DNA of 64,000 nt from Pseudomonas pseudonitroreducens (GTDB taxonomy: Bacteria; Pseudomonadota; Gammaproteobacteria; Pseudomonadales; Pseudomonadaceae). The notes beneath the pieces are model-generated. The model worked only from the letters and a program-made list of their open reading frames with translations. It did no database searches and had not been told where the DNA came from. The stretch is taken from assembly GCF_021603645.1 (NCBI RefSeq), contig NZ_BQHJ01000013.1, forward strand, positions 146,277-210,276, in the 5' to 3' direction. Positions 10,545 through 18,903 of the stretch are shown here, one piece after another. Made by a program: the position numbers and the translations under genes. Numbering within the stretch: the stretch's first letter is position 1; every line of letters starts with the position of its first letter.

Positions 10545-12803
10545 ATGGTACAGGTGAGAGCGCACCAGCCGGTCAACACCGACGGCAGCATCAATCTCGA
10601 GGCCTGGCTGGACCATGTCCAGACCCTGGTCCCGGGCCTGGATCGCCAGGTCCTGCTGGAAGCCTGCGAGTTCGCTCGCGAGGTGGAAGACAGGGCTGTC
10701 AGCACGGCTGACAATACCTGGGCAGACGGCACCTCCAGCTTCCAGACGGGCCTGGAGATCGCCGAGATCCTGGCGGACCTCAAGCTCGACCAGGAATCCC
10801 TGGTCGCCGCGGTGATCTACCGTGGCGTGCGTGAGGGCAAGGTCAAGCTGGAAGACGTGGCGCAGCGCTTCGGCCCTGTCGTCGCCAAGCTGATCGAAGG
10901 CGTGCTGCGCATGGCCGCGATCAGTACCAGCCTCAGCCCCCGGCAGTCCCTGGTGCTCGGCACCCAGGCGCAGATCGAGAACCTGCGCAAGATGCTGGTG
11001 GCCATGGTCGACGACGTGCGCGTCGCGCTGATCAAGCTGGCCGAGCGCACCTGCGCGATCCGCGCGGTGAAGAACGGCGACGAAGAAAAGCGCATGCGTG
11101 TCGCCCGCGAGGTGTTCGACATCTACGCTCCGCTGGCCCATCGCCTGGGTATCGGCCACATCAAGTGGGAGCTGGAGGACCTGTCCTTCCGCTACCTGGA
11201 ACCCGACCAGTACAAGCAGATCGCCAAGCTGCTGCACGAGCGCCGGCTGGACCGCGAGCAGTACATCGCCACCGTGATGCAGCAGCTCAAGGACGCCCTG
11301 GCCGCCACCGGCATCAAGGCGGACCTGTCCGGCCGCGCCAAGCATATCTATTCCATCTGGCGGAAGATGCAGCGCAAGGGCCTGGATTTCAGCCAGATCT
11401 ACGACGTGCGCGCGGTGCGCGTGCTGGTGCCGGAAATGCGCGACTGCTACACCGCGCTGGGCATCGTGCACACCCTGTGGCGGCACATCCCCAAGGAATT
11501 CGACGACTACATCGCCAACCCCAAGGAAAACGGCTATCGCTCGCTGCACACCGCGGTGATCGGCCCCGAGGGCAAGGTGCTGGAAGTGCAGATCCGTACC
11601 CACGCCATGCACGAAGAGGCCGAACTGGGCGTCTGTGCGCACTGGCGCTACAAGGGCACGGACGTCAAGGCCAGCTCCAACCACTACGAAGAGAAGATTT
11701 CCTGGCTGCGCCAGGTGCTCGAGTGGCACGAGGAACTGGGCGATATCGGCGGTCTGGCCGAACAGCTGCGGGTGGATATCGAGCCCGACCGGGTCTACGT
11801 CTTCACCCCCGACGGCCACGCCATCGACCTGCCCAAGGGCTCCACGCCGCTGGACTTCGCCTACCGCGTGCATACCGAGGTCGGGCACAACTGCCGCGGC
11901 GCCAAGATCAACGGCCGCATCGTGCCACTCAACTACAGCCTGCAGACCGGCGAGCAGGTGGAAATCATCACCGGCAAGCAGAGCGGGCCGAGCCGTGACT
12001 GGCTGAACCAGAACCTGGGCTACGTCACCACCTCGCGGGCGCGGGCGAAGATCGTCCACTGGTTCAAGTTGCAGGCGCGCGACCAGAACGTCGCCGCCGG
12101 CAAGGCCATGCTCGAGCGCGAACTGGGCCGCCTGGCGTTGCCACCGGTGGACTTCGAGAAGCTCGCCGAAAAGGCCAACTACAAGACTGGCGAAGACCTG
12201 TTCGCCGCGCTGGGCGCCGGCGACCTGCGCCTGGCCCACGTGGTCAACTACGCGCAGCAACTGGTGGAGCCGGAGCGCGGCACCGAGCAGCTCGAACTCA
12301 TCCCGCGCAAACCGAGCAAGATCGGCCACGGCAAGCGCGGCGACATTCAGATCCAGGGTGTCGGCAACCTGCTCACGCAGATGGCCGGCTGCTGCCAGCC
12401 GCTGCCGGGCGACCCGATCGTCGGCTACATCACCCTCGGCCGCGGCGTGACCATCCACCGTCAGGACTGCGCCACCGCGCTGCAACTGGCGGGGCGCGAG
12501 CCGGAACGGATCATCCAGGTCAGCTGGGGGCCGGTGCCGGTCAGCACCTACCCGGTGGATATCGTCATTCGCGCCTACGATCGCTCCGGCCTGTTGCGCG
12601 ACGTCTCGCAGATGCTGCTCAACGAACGCATCAACGTGCTGGCGGTGAACACCCGTTCGGACAAGGAAGACAACACCGCGATCATGCGCCTGACCATCGA
12701 GATTCCTGGTCTGGATTCCCTGGGGCGCCTGCTGGCGCGCATCTCCCAGTTGCCCAACATCATTGAGGCGCGCCGCGACCGCGCAGGTGCCAAGGATGCA
12801 TAA
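10545..12803 (+). CDS. relA: (p)ppGpp synthetase RelA
   Basis: 752 aa. Ribosome-associated stringent response enzyme that makes (p)ppGpp when uncharged tRNA enters the A site. The N-terminal region matches the hydrolase domain, but the catalytic His-Asp pair is missing (AAVIYRGVREGK where active enzymes have an HD motif). This marks a RelA rather than a SpoT. The synthetase domain (YRSLHTAVIG), TGS (VYVFTPDGHAIDLPKG), zinc-finger region (GCCQPLPGD) and C-terminal ACT domain follow. Start chosen at MVQVRAHQ with GGGAAGGG upstream. The end overlaps mazG by 8 nt. Confidence 0.95.
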   Translation: MVQVRAHQPVNTDGSINLEAWLDHVQTLVPGLDRQVLLEACEFAREVEDRAVSTADNTWADGTSSFQTGLEIAEILADLKLDQESLVAAVIYRGVREGKVKLEDVAQRFGPVVAKLIEGVLRMAAISTSLSPRQSLVLGTQAQIENLRKMLVAMVDDVRVALIKLAERTCAIRAVKNGDEEKRMRVAREVFDIYAPLAHRLGIGHIKWELEDLSFRYLEPDQYKQIAKLLHERRLDREQYIATVMQQLKDALAATGIKADLSGRAKHIYSIWRKMQRKGLDFSQIYDVRAVRVLVPEMRDCYTALGIVHTLWRHIPKEFDDYIANPKENGYRSLHTAVIGPEGKVLEVQIRTHAMHEEAELGVCAHWRYKGTDVKASSNHYEEKISWLRQVLEWHEELGDIGGLAEQLRVDIEPDRVYVFTPDGHAIDLPKGSTPLDFAYRVHTEVGHNCRGAKINGRIVPLNYSLQTGEQVEIITGKQSGPSRDWLNQNLGYVTTSRARAKIVHWFKLQARDQNVAAGKAMLERELGRLALPPVDFEKLAEKANYKTGEDLFAALGAGDLRLAHVVNYAQQLVEPERGTEQLELIPRKPSKIGHGKRGDIQIQGVGNLLTQMAGCCQPLPGDPIVGYITLGRGVTIHRQDCATALQLAGREPERIIQVSWGPVPVSTYPVDIVIRAYDRSGLLRDVSQMLLNERINVLAVNTRSDKEDNTAIMRLTIEIPGLDSLGRLLARISQLPNIIEARRDRAGAKDA

Positions 12804-13629
12804 GCTCGAAGACCTGCTGTACCTGATGGCCCGCCTGCGCGACCCGCAGCACGGCTGCCCCTGGGACCTCAAGCAGAGTTACGCGAGCATCGTCCCGTAC
12901 ACCCTCGAGGAGGCCTACGAAGTCGCCGACGCCATCGAGCGTGGCGATTTCGACCACCTGCGCGAGGAACTCGGCGACCTGCTGTTCCAGGTCGTCTACT
13001 ACGCACAGCTGGCGCGGGAAGAGGGCCGCTTCGAGTTCGACGCGGTGGTCGATGGCATCACCAGCAAGCTGATTCGCCGCCACCCCCATGTGTTCCCCGA
13101 TGGCGACCTGTACGGCGAACCGGACCCGGCGAAGCTGGAGGAAGCGGCGGTCAAGCAGCGCTGGGAAGAACTCAAGGCCGAGGAGCGGGCTGCCAAGGCC
13201 GCCGAACCGGTGCAGTTGTCGCTGCTGGACGACGTGCCCAGCGCGCTACCGGCGCTGAGCCGCGCGGCCAAGTTGCAGAAGCGCGCCTCCCAGGTCGGCT
13301 TCGACTGGGCCGATGCGCTGCCGGTGGTAGACAAGGTTCGCGAGGAGCTGGACGAGGTACTCGAAGCCATGGCCGGTGGCGACACCGAGGCCCAGGCGGA
13401 AGAGGTGGGCGACCTGCTGTTCGTGGTGGTCAACCTGGCGCGCAAGCTCAAGGTCGACCCGGAAACCGCACTGCGCGCCGCCAATGCCAAGTTCGAACGG
13501 CGCTTCCGCTACATCGAGACGGCCCTGCGCGACCAGGGGCGTACGCTGGAAGACAGCAACCTGGAAGAGATGGATGAACTGTGGGGCGCCGCCAAGCGCG
13601 ACGAGAAGAATCCGCTCAGTTGTGGATAA
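12796..13629 (+). CDS. mazG: Nucleoside triphosphate pyrophosphohydrolase MazG
   Basis: 277 aa, full-length double-domain MazG. It hydrolyses NTPs to NMP and pyrophosphate and is thought to limit (p)ppGpp action or clean the nucleotide pool. The first domain has LRDPQHGCPWDLKQ and EEAYEVADAIE...EELGDLLFQVVYYAQLA; the second repeats EELDEVLEAM...EEVGDLLFVVVNLAR, the metal-binding EExxE/D pairs. Start ATG lies inside the relA end. A strong terminator follows 30 bp after the stop, closing a relA-mazG unit. Confidence 0.94.
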   Translation: MHKLEDLLYLMARLRDPQHGCPWDLKQSYASIVPYTLEEAYEVADAIERGDFDHLREELGDLLFQVVYYAQLAREEGRFEFDAVVDGITSKLIRRHPHVFPDGDLYGEPDPAKLEEAAVKQRWEELKAEERAAKAAEPVQLSLLDDVPSALPALSRAAKLQKRASQVGFDWADALPVVDKVREELDEVLEAMAGGDTEAQAEEVGDLLFVVVNLARKLKVDPETALRAANAKFERRFRYIETALRDQGRTLEDSNLEEMDELWGAAKRDEKNPLSCG

Positions 13630-13659
13630 GTATTGCCACCGTTGAATTGGTGCCCATGA

Positions 13660-13685
13660 AAAAGCCCCGCAATCGCGGGGCTTTT
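13660..13685 (+). terminator. Intrinsic terminator after mazG
   Basis: AAAAGCCCCGC, 4-nt loop AATC, GCGGGGCTTTT: an 11-bp perfect stem with A and T tracts on both sides, able to stop transcription in either direction. Confidence 0.9.
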
Positions 13686-13692
13686 GCTATTG

Positions 13693-13785
13693 GTAGGAGC
13701 GAGGGGGACGCCCAGTTCTTGCTCGCGAACCGCTTGACGGCCCGACGCCGCCGGAAAATCTGTTCGCGAGTAAGCTCGCTCCTAC
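13693..13785. repeat. REPIN, copy 1 (variant arm)
   Basis: Inverted pair of REP sequences: left arm GTAGGAGCGAGGGGGACGCC followed by TTGCTCGCGAA, right arm TTCGCGAGTAAGCTCGCTCC. The left arm is the longer GGGGGACGCC variant also seen in copies 6 and 8. Lies between mazG and lpxO. Confidence 0.85.
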
Positions 13786-13815
13786 AGGATGCCGTCGGCG
13801 CGTCGTGCCTGCTCG

Positions 13816-14748
13816 TCAGCCGAACAGCCAGCGCAGAATCAGCACCAGCAGCACCACCGCCAACACTGGCCGGCCGATGCGGTAGGCCTTGGGATAGGCG
13901 CGCTTGAACACCTTCACCTTGCTACCCACGGCGTTGCCGAAGCGGATCAGCACCGAATAGGCCTGGTTGATCCCGCCGACGCGCTCGCCCTCGACATTCT
14001 GCGGCGCCGTGGCGCGGCCGAGGAAGGCACTGACGCGACGGTTGATGCGGGTCAGCAGCGGCGACTTGAGTGGGCGCTCGATATCGCAGAAGAGGATCAG
14101 CCGCGACTCGTCGGTTTCGTTCTTCACCCAGTGGACGAAGGTCTCGTCGAACATTACGTCCTGGCCGTCGCGCCAGGCGTAGGGCTGGCCGTCGACGAAA
14201 ATGCGGCAGTCATCGGAGTTCGGCGTCGCCAGCCCCAGGTGGTAGCGCAGCGAGCCGCCGTAGGGGTCGCGGTGCTTGTTCAGGTGGCTGCGCGGCGGCA
14301 GGCGGGTGAACATCGCACCCTTGACGTTGGGAATGCTGCTCACCAGCTCCACGGTCTTCGGGCACAGCTGTTGCGCCGAGGGCAGGGGGCCGTCGTACCA
14401 GGTCAGGTAGAAGCGCGTCCAGCCCTTCTTGAAGAAGGAGCCGAAGCCGGCCTCGTTGTTGTTCAGGGCGTCGCGGATATAGCCCTCGTCGAACAGCTTT
14501 TCGGCTTCCTCGCGGATCATCTGCCAGTTGTCGCGCAGCTTGTCGAGTTCGGGGAAGCGCTCGCGGTCCAGGTACGGCTTGGACGGCACGCTGGAGTTCA
14601 GGTACATCAATGAGTTGTACGGGGCGAACCAGGCCGAGTGGTTCACCACCTGGCGGAGGAAGGGTAGACGCACCTTGCCGCGCAGGTGCACGTAGAGGAT
14701 GGCGATGAGGAAAATGGCCAGTATCGCGAGAACGATGAGCTTCAGCAT
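13816..14748 (-). CDS. lpxO: Lipid A 2-hydroxylase (Asp/Asn beta-hydroxylase family)
   Basis: 310 aa. Fe(II)/2-oxoglutarate-dependent oxygenase that 2-hydroxylates the secondary laurate chains of lipid A. Iron ligands appear as HRD in LNKHRDPYGG and a distal His in ETFVHWVKN; RLILFCDIERP would bind 2-oxoglutarate. An N-terminal membrane helix (residues 2-20) and a C-terminal one (about 288-308) anchor it to the inner membrane. Start MLKLIVLAIL was chosen over an upstream ATG that would push the helix inward. Position next to relA-mazG matches PA0936 (lpxO2). Confidence 0.9.
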   Translation of the reverse strand: MLKLIVLAILAIFLIAILYVHLRGKVRLPFLRQVVNHSAWFAPYNSLMYLNSSVPSKPYLDRERFPELDKLRDNWQMIREEAEKLFDEGYIRDALNNNEAGFGSFFKKGWTRFYLTWYDGPLPSAQQLCPKTVELVSSIPNVKGAMFTRLPPRSHLNKHRDPYGGSLRYHLGLATPNSDDCRIFVDGQPYAWRDGQDVMFDETFVHWVKNETDESRLILFCDIERPLKSPLLTRINRRVSAFLGRATAPQNVEGERVGGINQAYSVLIRFGNAVGSKVKVFKRAYPKAYRIGRPVLAVVLLVLILRWLFG

Positions 14749-14909
14749 GGAGGTAACGAGTCCGCTCCAGTTGAGTGAATTCGAGCCAGGCACTTGCGCT
14801 GCGCCGGCACAGGCCCGAGGATTATACCCCCTGAGGACAGTCCCGCAGCACCTATGCGTTGGTCTGGGATTTGTCCGGCATCGATTGGGCTGTTGGAGAG
14901 CCTTGATTC

Positions 14910-15449
14910 ATGAGCATGTCATTGCGTGATCAGTTGCTGAAAGCCGGGCTGGTCAACGAGAAGCAGGCCAAGCAGGCCGGCAAGCAGAAACAGAAGCAGC
15001 AGCGCCTGGAGCACAAGAACCAGGTAGCCAAGGACGACAGCCAGCGCCAGGCAGCCTTGCAGGCCCAGGCCGAGAAGCAGGCCCGTGACGCCGAGCTGAA
15101 TCGCCAGCAGCAGGAAAAATCCGAAAAGAAGGCCAAGGCCGCACAGATCAAGCAATTGATCGAGGGCACGCGCCTGCCGAAGCTGGAGTCGGACGACTAC
15201 TACAACTTCGTCGACAACAAGAAGGTCAAGCGTATTGCGGTCAACGATCTGATCCGCGACAAGCTCAGCCATGGCAGCCTGGCAATCGTCAGCTATGACG
15301 GGCGCTACGAGATCGTGCCGCGCGATGCCGCGCTGCGCATCCAGGAGCGCGACGAGCGCCGCATCATCGTCCTCAGCGAGCCCAGTGGCGAGCCGGACGA
15401 GAACGATCCGTACAAGGATTACGTGGTGCCCGACGACCTCATGTGGTGA
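14910..15449 (+). CDS. DUF2058 nucleic-acid-associated protein (YaiL family)
   Basis: 179 aa. Residues ~15-85 are a highly charged, Lys/Gln/Arg-rich coiled coil (KQAKQAGKQKQKQQ...). The C-terminal domain (LPKLESDDYYNFVDNKKVKRI...RYEIVPRDAALRI) is the conserved DUF2058 part. Role unknown; described as a nucleoprotein/polynucleotide-associated enzyme by family name only. The ATG at 14910 is 9 nt after GGAGAG; the ATG two codons later is too far. Divergent from lpxO, convergent with rof. Confidence 0.85.
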   Translation: MSMSLRDQLLKAGLVNEKQAKQAGKQKQKQQRLEHKNQVAKDDSQRQAALQAQAEKQARDAELNRQQQEKSEKKAKAAQIKQLIEGTRLPKLESDDYYNFVDNKKVKRIAVNDLIRDKLSHGSLAIVSYDGRYEIVPRDAALRIQERDERRIIVLSEPSGEPDENDPYKDYVVPDDLMW

Positions 15450-15464
15450 CGTCGTTGCGCTCGC

Positions 15465-15746
15465 TCAGCCGGGCGCATCCAGCTCCACCCTTGCAAACCG
15501 CGCCTGCGCCGACAACGGCGTAATGGCGCGCAGACGGTCCAGCCGGAGCTCCCGGCTGGCACCGTCCACCCGCACCTCCAGAAACTCCTCCAGAACTCCG
15601 CACGCGTTTCTTCGCGTTTGCGTGGTGAAGGCCTGGGCATCGAACACCAGGCCATCACGCAACTCGATACGCAGCCAGTAGCGGTAAAGGCAGGCGATCT
15701 CCAGATAGTCATGGAGATCGCAGTGCAATGGCTGGTAGTCGCTCAT
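15465..15746 (-). CDS. rof: Rho-binding antiterminator Rof
   Basis: 93 aa. Rof binds Rho and inhibits termination. YQPLHCDLHDYLEIACLYRY and RELRLDRLRAI line up well, from memory, with E. coli Rof (YQPINCDDYDNLELAC..., RELRLDKI). A small Sm-like fold is expected. It lies 9 bp downstream of the thioredoxin-fold gene on the same strand, so both probably share the MarR-flanked promoter. Confidence 0.85.
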   Translation of the reverse strand: MSDYQPLHCDLHDYLEIACLYRYWLRIELRDGLVFDAQAFTTQTRRNACGVLEEFLEVRVDGASRELRLDRLRAITPLSAQARFARVELDAPG

Positions 15747-15755
15747 GCCCCGGCC

Positions 15756-15980
15756 TTACTTGAGGTCGGCCAGGGAGGCGCCGAAGTTCAGGTGCAGCAC
15801 CTGCCCATCGACCACCAGCGCAGGCACTGATTTCACCCCGGCTGCCTCGGCCTCGGCCACGCGCGGCGACTGCTCGCCCAGGTGCACGACTTCGACTTCG
15901 CGGTTCAGCAATGGCAACAGTGCTCGTTCGGCTTCGACACAGACAGGGCAACCAGCATGGTAGTAAACGGCTTTGCTCAT
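15756..15980 (-). CDS. Small thioredoxin-fold protein (glutaredoxin-like)
   Basis: 74 aa from MSKAVYYHAGCPVC, chosen because GAAGGATC sits directly before this ATG. A CPVC redox motif (C11, C14) follows the first strand, and VKSVPALVVDGQVLHLNFG carries the cis-Pro (VPAL). It likely reduces disulfides in the cytosol or acts in redox sensing. It is divergent from a MarR regulator with its own cysteine cluster, which suggests a thiol-stress module. Matches the PA0941 position from memory. Confidence 0.85.
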   Translation of the reverse strand: MSKAVYYHAGCPVCVEAERALLPLLNREVEVVHLGEQSPRVAEAEAAGVKSVPALVVDGQVLHLNFGASLADLK

Positions 15981-16002
15981 GATCCTTCTCCTGATCAATT
16001 AA

Positions 16003-16082
16003 GTATCGATTCGATACCATTACAGTCTGCGGTGTAAAAGAATCTTCTGTCAAACTGGTTTTTGATCGATACTATCTATCGA
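16003..16082. promoter_or_regulatory. Two related dyads in the thioredoxin/marR divergent promoter
   Basis: GTATCGATTCGATAC at 16003-16017 is a perfect inverted repeat. TCGATACTATCTATCGA at 16066-16082 repeats the TCGATA/TATCGA half-sites with a 5-nt spacer and sits 12 nt before the marR ATG. Both are the size of MarR operators, so autoregulation of both genes is likely. Confidence 0.6.
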
Positions 16083-16094
16083 GAGGATTAGCCC

Positions 16095-16664
16095 ATGCCC
16101 GATACGACCCTTTACGACTACCTGGAACGCATCGCCAGCCTGATGCGCGCCTGGGCGCGCGAGCAGCCGCTGATGGCCGATCTGCAGCCGATCCAGCTGA
16201 GCGCGCTGAACTACCTGGCGCGCTGCAACCGCTATTCGAATACGCCGCTGGGGGTGACGGACTTTCTTGGGCTGACCAAGGGCACGGTCTCGCAGTCGCT
16301 CAAGGCGCTGGAAGCCAAGGGGCTGATCGCGAAACGCCCGGATGCGCAGGATCGCCGCAGCGTGCACCTGGAGCTGACTCGGGAGGGCAGGGGACTGCTC
16401 GATGCACTGGTGCCGCCGGCGTTCCTGCGCCGCGCCGAAGAGTCGCTGGGAGAGCGTGGCGAGTTGCTGGTCGAACTGCTGCGGGAGCTCCTGGCAACCG
16501 TGCAGCGTCAGGAGAACGTGCCGGGCTTCGGCCTGTGCCGCACCTGTCGTTTCCACCAGAAGCTGGATGACGGCGCGCTTTGCGGGCTGACGGGAGAACG
16601 GCTGGAAGCGCGCGAAGGCGAGCTGATCTGCCGCGAGCACACCGCACCTGAGGAAGCGGCCTGA
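16095..16664 (+). CDS. MarR-family regulator with C-terminal cysteine cluster
   Basis: 189 aa. The winged helix-turn-helix spans about residues 30-105 (LGLTKGTVSQSLKALEAKGLI...DRRSVHLELTREGR, the wing with DxRS). Unlike typical ~145-aa MarR proteins it has a ~45-residue tail with four cysteines (C148, C151, C163, C179; pattern C-x2-C-x11-C-x15-C), a possible zinc or Fe-S site. Divergent from a thioredoxin-fold gene, with two dyads between them. It probably represses both genes and responds to thiol/metal state. Confidence 0.85.
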   Translation: MPDTTLYDYLERIASLMRAWAREQPLMADLQPIQLSALNYLARCNRYSNTPLGVTDFLGLTKGTVSQSLKALEAKGLIAKRPDAQDRRSVHLELTREGRGLLDALVPPAFLRRAEESLGERGELLVELLRELLATVQRQENVPGFGLCRTCRFHQKLDDGALCGLTGERLEAREGELICREHTAPEEAA

Positions 16665-16682
16665 GCCGAAACGTCCGTCTTT

Positions 16683-16760
16683 GTAGGAGCGAGCTTGCTC
16701 GCGAACCGATTGACGCCGAAGTCGTGCGGGAAACCTGTTTGCGAGCAAGCTCGCTCCTAC
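16683..16760. repeat. REPIN, copy 2
   Basis: GTAGGAGCGAGCTTGCTCGC ... GCGAGCAAGCTCGCTCCTAC, facing arms about 40 bp apart, between marR and the shared terminator. Confidence 0.9.
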
Positions 16761-16780
16761 AGGGGGCGCGTCGGAAATGA

Positions 16781-16806
16781 AAAAGCCGGGCATCAGCCCG
16801 GCTTTT
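16781..16806. terminator. Bidirectional terminator between marR and fadL
   Basis: AAAAGCCGGGC, loop ATCA, GCCCGGCTTTT: an 11-bp perfect stem between convergent genes. Confidence 0.88.
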
Positions 16807-16825
16807 CCGTTACGCAGTGGCGCTA

Positions 16826-18103
16826 TCAGAAGCGATAGGTCATCTGCGCGGTCAGGCCGTGGGCGCTGTTGTCGTACTTGGCGCTGTAGGCCGGCTGCAG
16901 TTGCAGGCCTGCCAGTTCCTGACCATCGGGCTGGTTCACGCCGGCAGTGGATTCCCACAGGTAGGCGTAGGCGACGTCGAAGGTCATGTCGGCGTTGGGC
17001 GAGTAGCCGGCACCCAGGGTGAAGATCTTGCGATCGCCCACCGGGATACGCACGGTACGGTGCTCGTTGGTGGTCGGCGACGGATCGTAGGCGAAGCCGG
17101 TACGCAGGACCCACTGGTCGTTGACCTGGTAGGAGGTACCGATCGCGGCGGACCAGGTGTCGTGCCAGCTCAGGTCCTCACCGATGGTGTCGAAGGCGGC
17201 CAGCGGGGCGCCGGTGTTCTGCACTTCGATGGACTTCAGACGGCTCCAGCGCGTCCAGGTGGTGCCACCGTAGACGGTCCAGCGGTCATCCAGTTTCTGG
17301 GTGACGGACAGGTCGAGGGACTCGGGCAGGGTGATGTCCAGGCTGGCATCCATGCGCGAGTCGAACAGACCCATCGGGGAGTTGGAAACGGTGGTGTGGC
17401 CCTTGAGCTCGTACTTGACCTTGGAGTGGTAGGTCGCGCCGAGGGAGGTGCTTTCGGTCGGGGTCACCAGGATGCCGACGTTGAAGCCAGCAGCGGTGTC
17501 GTCACCCTTGATGCTGATTTCGGTGTCGTTCGGCGCGCCGAACAGGCCCTTGGTGGCCAGGTCGTTCTCCAGCTTGCCGTCGATGCGGTTGATGGTCGGG
17601 CCGAAGCCGACGGCAACCACGTCGTTGAACTTGTAGCTGATGGTCGGCTGGACGGTGATCACCTGGACCTTGCTGTAGGAACCGTGGGAACGGCCCTGGA
17701 AGCTGCCTTCGTAGTCGTTGATGATGCCGTAGGGCACGTAGATGCCCAGGCCGACGCTGACCTTGTCATCCAGCGGAGTGGCGATGTAGCCGAACGGTAC
17801 GGCAGCCAGCGGTACGGAGTCGCCCTTGTTGGAGCCGGTGGCCGAGCTGTGCGCGCTGCTGATGTCGTCCTTGGCCGAGACCACGGCCAGGCCGCCGCTG
17901 ATCTCGGTGCGCTTGAGCTTGGACATGCCGGCAGGGTTGCCGTAGATGGTGCTGGCGTCCAGTGCGGAGGAGGCTCGGCCCGCGTAGGCGGTGCCGGCGC
18001 CACTGGCGCTTTGTTCGTTGATCGCGATGCCGTTGGCGAGGACTTGGGCAGAGGCGGCGCTAATGGTCAGGGCTAGTGTGGTCTTGAGCCATGTTGTTTT
18101 CAT
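16826..18103 (-). CDS. Outer-membrane long-chain fatty acid transporter (FadL family)
   Basis: 425 aa starting MKTTWLKTTLALTISAASAQVLA, a signal peptide cleaved before NGIAINEQSASGAGTAYAGRAS, the FadL N-terminal plug sequence. NPAGMSKL is the classic FadL NPA motif. The rest is beta-barrel-like and ends in Phe (MTYRF), typical of outer-membrane proteins. It lets long-chain fatty acids or other hydrophobic substrates cross the outer membrane. Start supported by GGAG upstream. P. aeruginosa has several paralogues; the order here suggests the PA1288 type. Confidence 0.9.
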   Translation of the reverse strand: MKTTWLKTTLALTISAASAQVLANGIAINEQSASGAGTAYAGRASSALDASTIYGNPAGMSKLKRTEISGGLAVVSAKDDISSAHSSATGSNKGDSVPLAAVPFGYIATPLDDKVSVGLGIYVPYGIINDYEGSFQGRSHGSYSKVQVITVQPTISYKFNDVVAVGFGPTINRIDGKLENDLATKGLFGAPNDTEISIKGDDTAAGFNVGILVTPTESTSLGATYHSKVKYELKGHTTVSNSPMGLFDSRMDASLDITLPESLDLSVTQKLDDRWTVYGGTTWTRWSRLKSIEVQNTGAPLAAFDTIGEDLSWHDTWSAAIGTSYQVNDQWVLRTGFAYDPSPTTNEHRTVRIPVGDRKIFTLGAGYSPNADMTFDVAYAYLWESTAGVNQPDGQELAGLQLQPAYSAKYDNSAHGLTAQMTYRF

Positions 18104-18200
18104 TGTAAGAGCAACTCCTGTGTTTATCGGCGCGCAAGCTACCAAGATTCCCGGGTCTTGGGTAGTGGTCGGCAGGCGCTCTACCTTGGGCTTCGGGGCT

Positions 18201-18269
18201 CAAACGAGCGTTCCAACTGATTGATGTCCGTTCGTCGCTGTATGTAAATATTTTCTGACCGATTGGTCA
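18201..18269 (-). promoter_or_regulatory. Possible operators upstream of fadL
   Basis: CAAACGAGCGTTCC (18201-18214) resembles half of a PsrA-type site (CAAAC-N4-GTTTG), and TGACCGATTGGTCA (18256-18269) is a TetR-like dyad with 5-bp arms. Both lie 100-170 bp upstream of the fadL start. Weak, pattern-only evidence. Confidence 0.3.
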
Positions 18270-18288
18270 CTATCGATACGAGGAATTT

Positions 18289-18768
18289 TCAGGCGACCCG
18301 GCTGAAATTGCCGACGTAGCTGTGCCAGGCGTCGACAAAGTCGTGGAGGCGCCCGTGAGGATGGAAAACCCGGCGCCAGACACGGGCCAGTTCCATGGGG
18401 TCGTCGGTCAGCGGCACTGGTAGATGCTCAGCCTCCACCAGCATCCAGGCGATGGCCGTGCTGTAGCGCAGGTTGACCGTCAGTTCCAAGTGCGGTGCAT
18501 CGAGGAAGGCATGCTGGCTGGCCAGCCCTCGCACGCGGCTGGCCAGCTCCGGGTCCAGCGCCAGGAATCCGTCCCAGAGCGTCTGGTGCCGCTGTTCACC
18601 AATGCGATACAGCCCGTGGCCATGGCTGTCATCGAGGGCGCTCCCCAGCGCCGACTGACAGGCTGCTGCCCCCAGCAGCAGCGATTCGGCCGCGACACTG
18701 TGACGCCCCAGATACTGCAGGGTGGGGCGGATCACGTACTGGCAAAGATCGTTCGCGGCGATTCCCAT
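18289..18768 (-). CDS. Conserved hypothetical, lysozyme/transglycosylase-like fold suspected
   Basis: 159 aa, no signal peptide. NDLCQYVIRPTLQYLG and LLLGAAACQSALG ... HGLYRIGEQRHQTLWDGFL recall, from memory, phage-associated proteins reading roughly LLGTAAQES-G...GLYQIEPATH. In those, a Glu in the first motif resembles a muramidase catalytic Glu. Here that place is Gln, so enzymatic activity is doubtful. Good codon use and a clear frame support a real gene. Function not known. Confidence 0.7.
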   Translation of the reverse strand: MGIAANDLCQYVIRPTLQYLGRHSVAAESLLLGAAACQSALGSALDDSHGHGLYRIGEQRHQTLWDGFLALDPELASRVRGLASQHAFLDAPHLELTVNLRYSTAIAWMLVEAEHLPVPLTDDPMELARVWRRVFHPHGRLHDFVDAWHSYVGNFSRVA

Positions 18769-18903
18769 GACATCCTCGTCATTAATGACCGGCGGGGCTG
18801 GGCGTCTTGGCAGCTTCTGATGATTATCCTCGGCCCCGCCGGAAGCGGACTTAGCCGCTCGAGTTGAAGTGTAGTGCGATGAAGATGATGTAAAGGACTG
18901 TTT

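Noticed and set aside
10452-12872. 806-codon open frame antisense to relA
   Set aside because: GC-rich third positions keep the complementary frame open; relA has full family motifs and the antisense product is low-complexity (V/L/Q/D-rich) with no domain.
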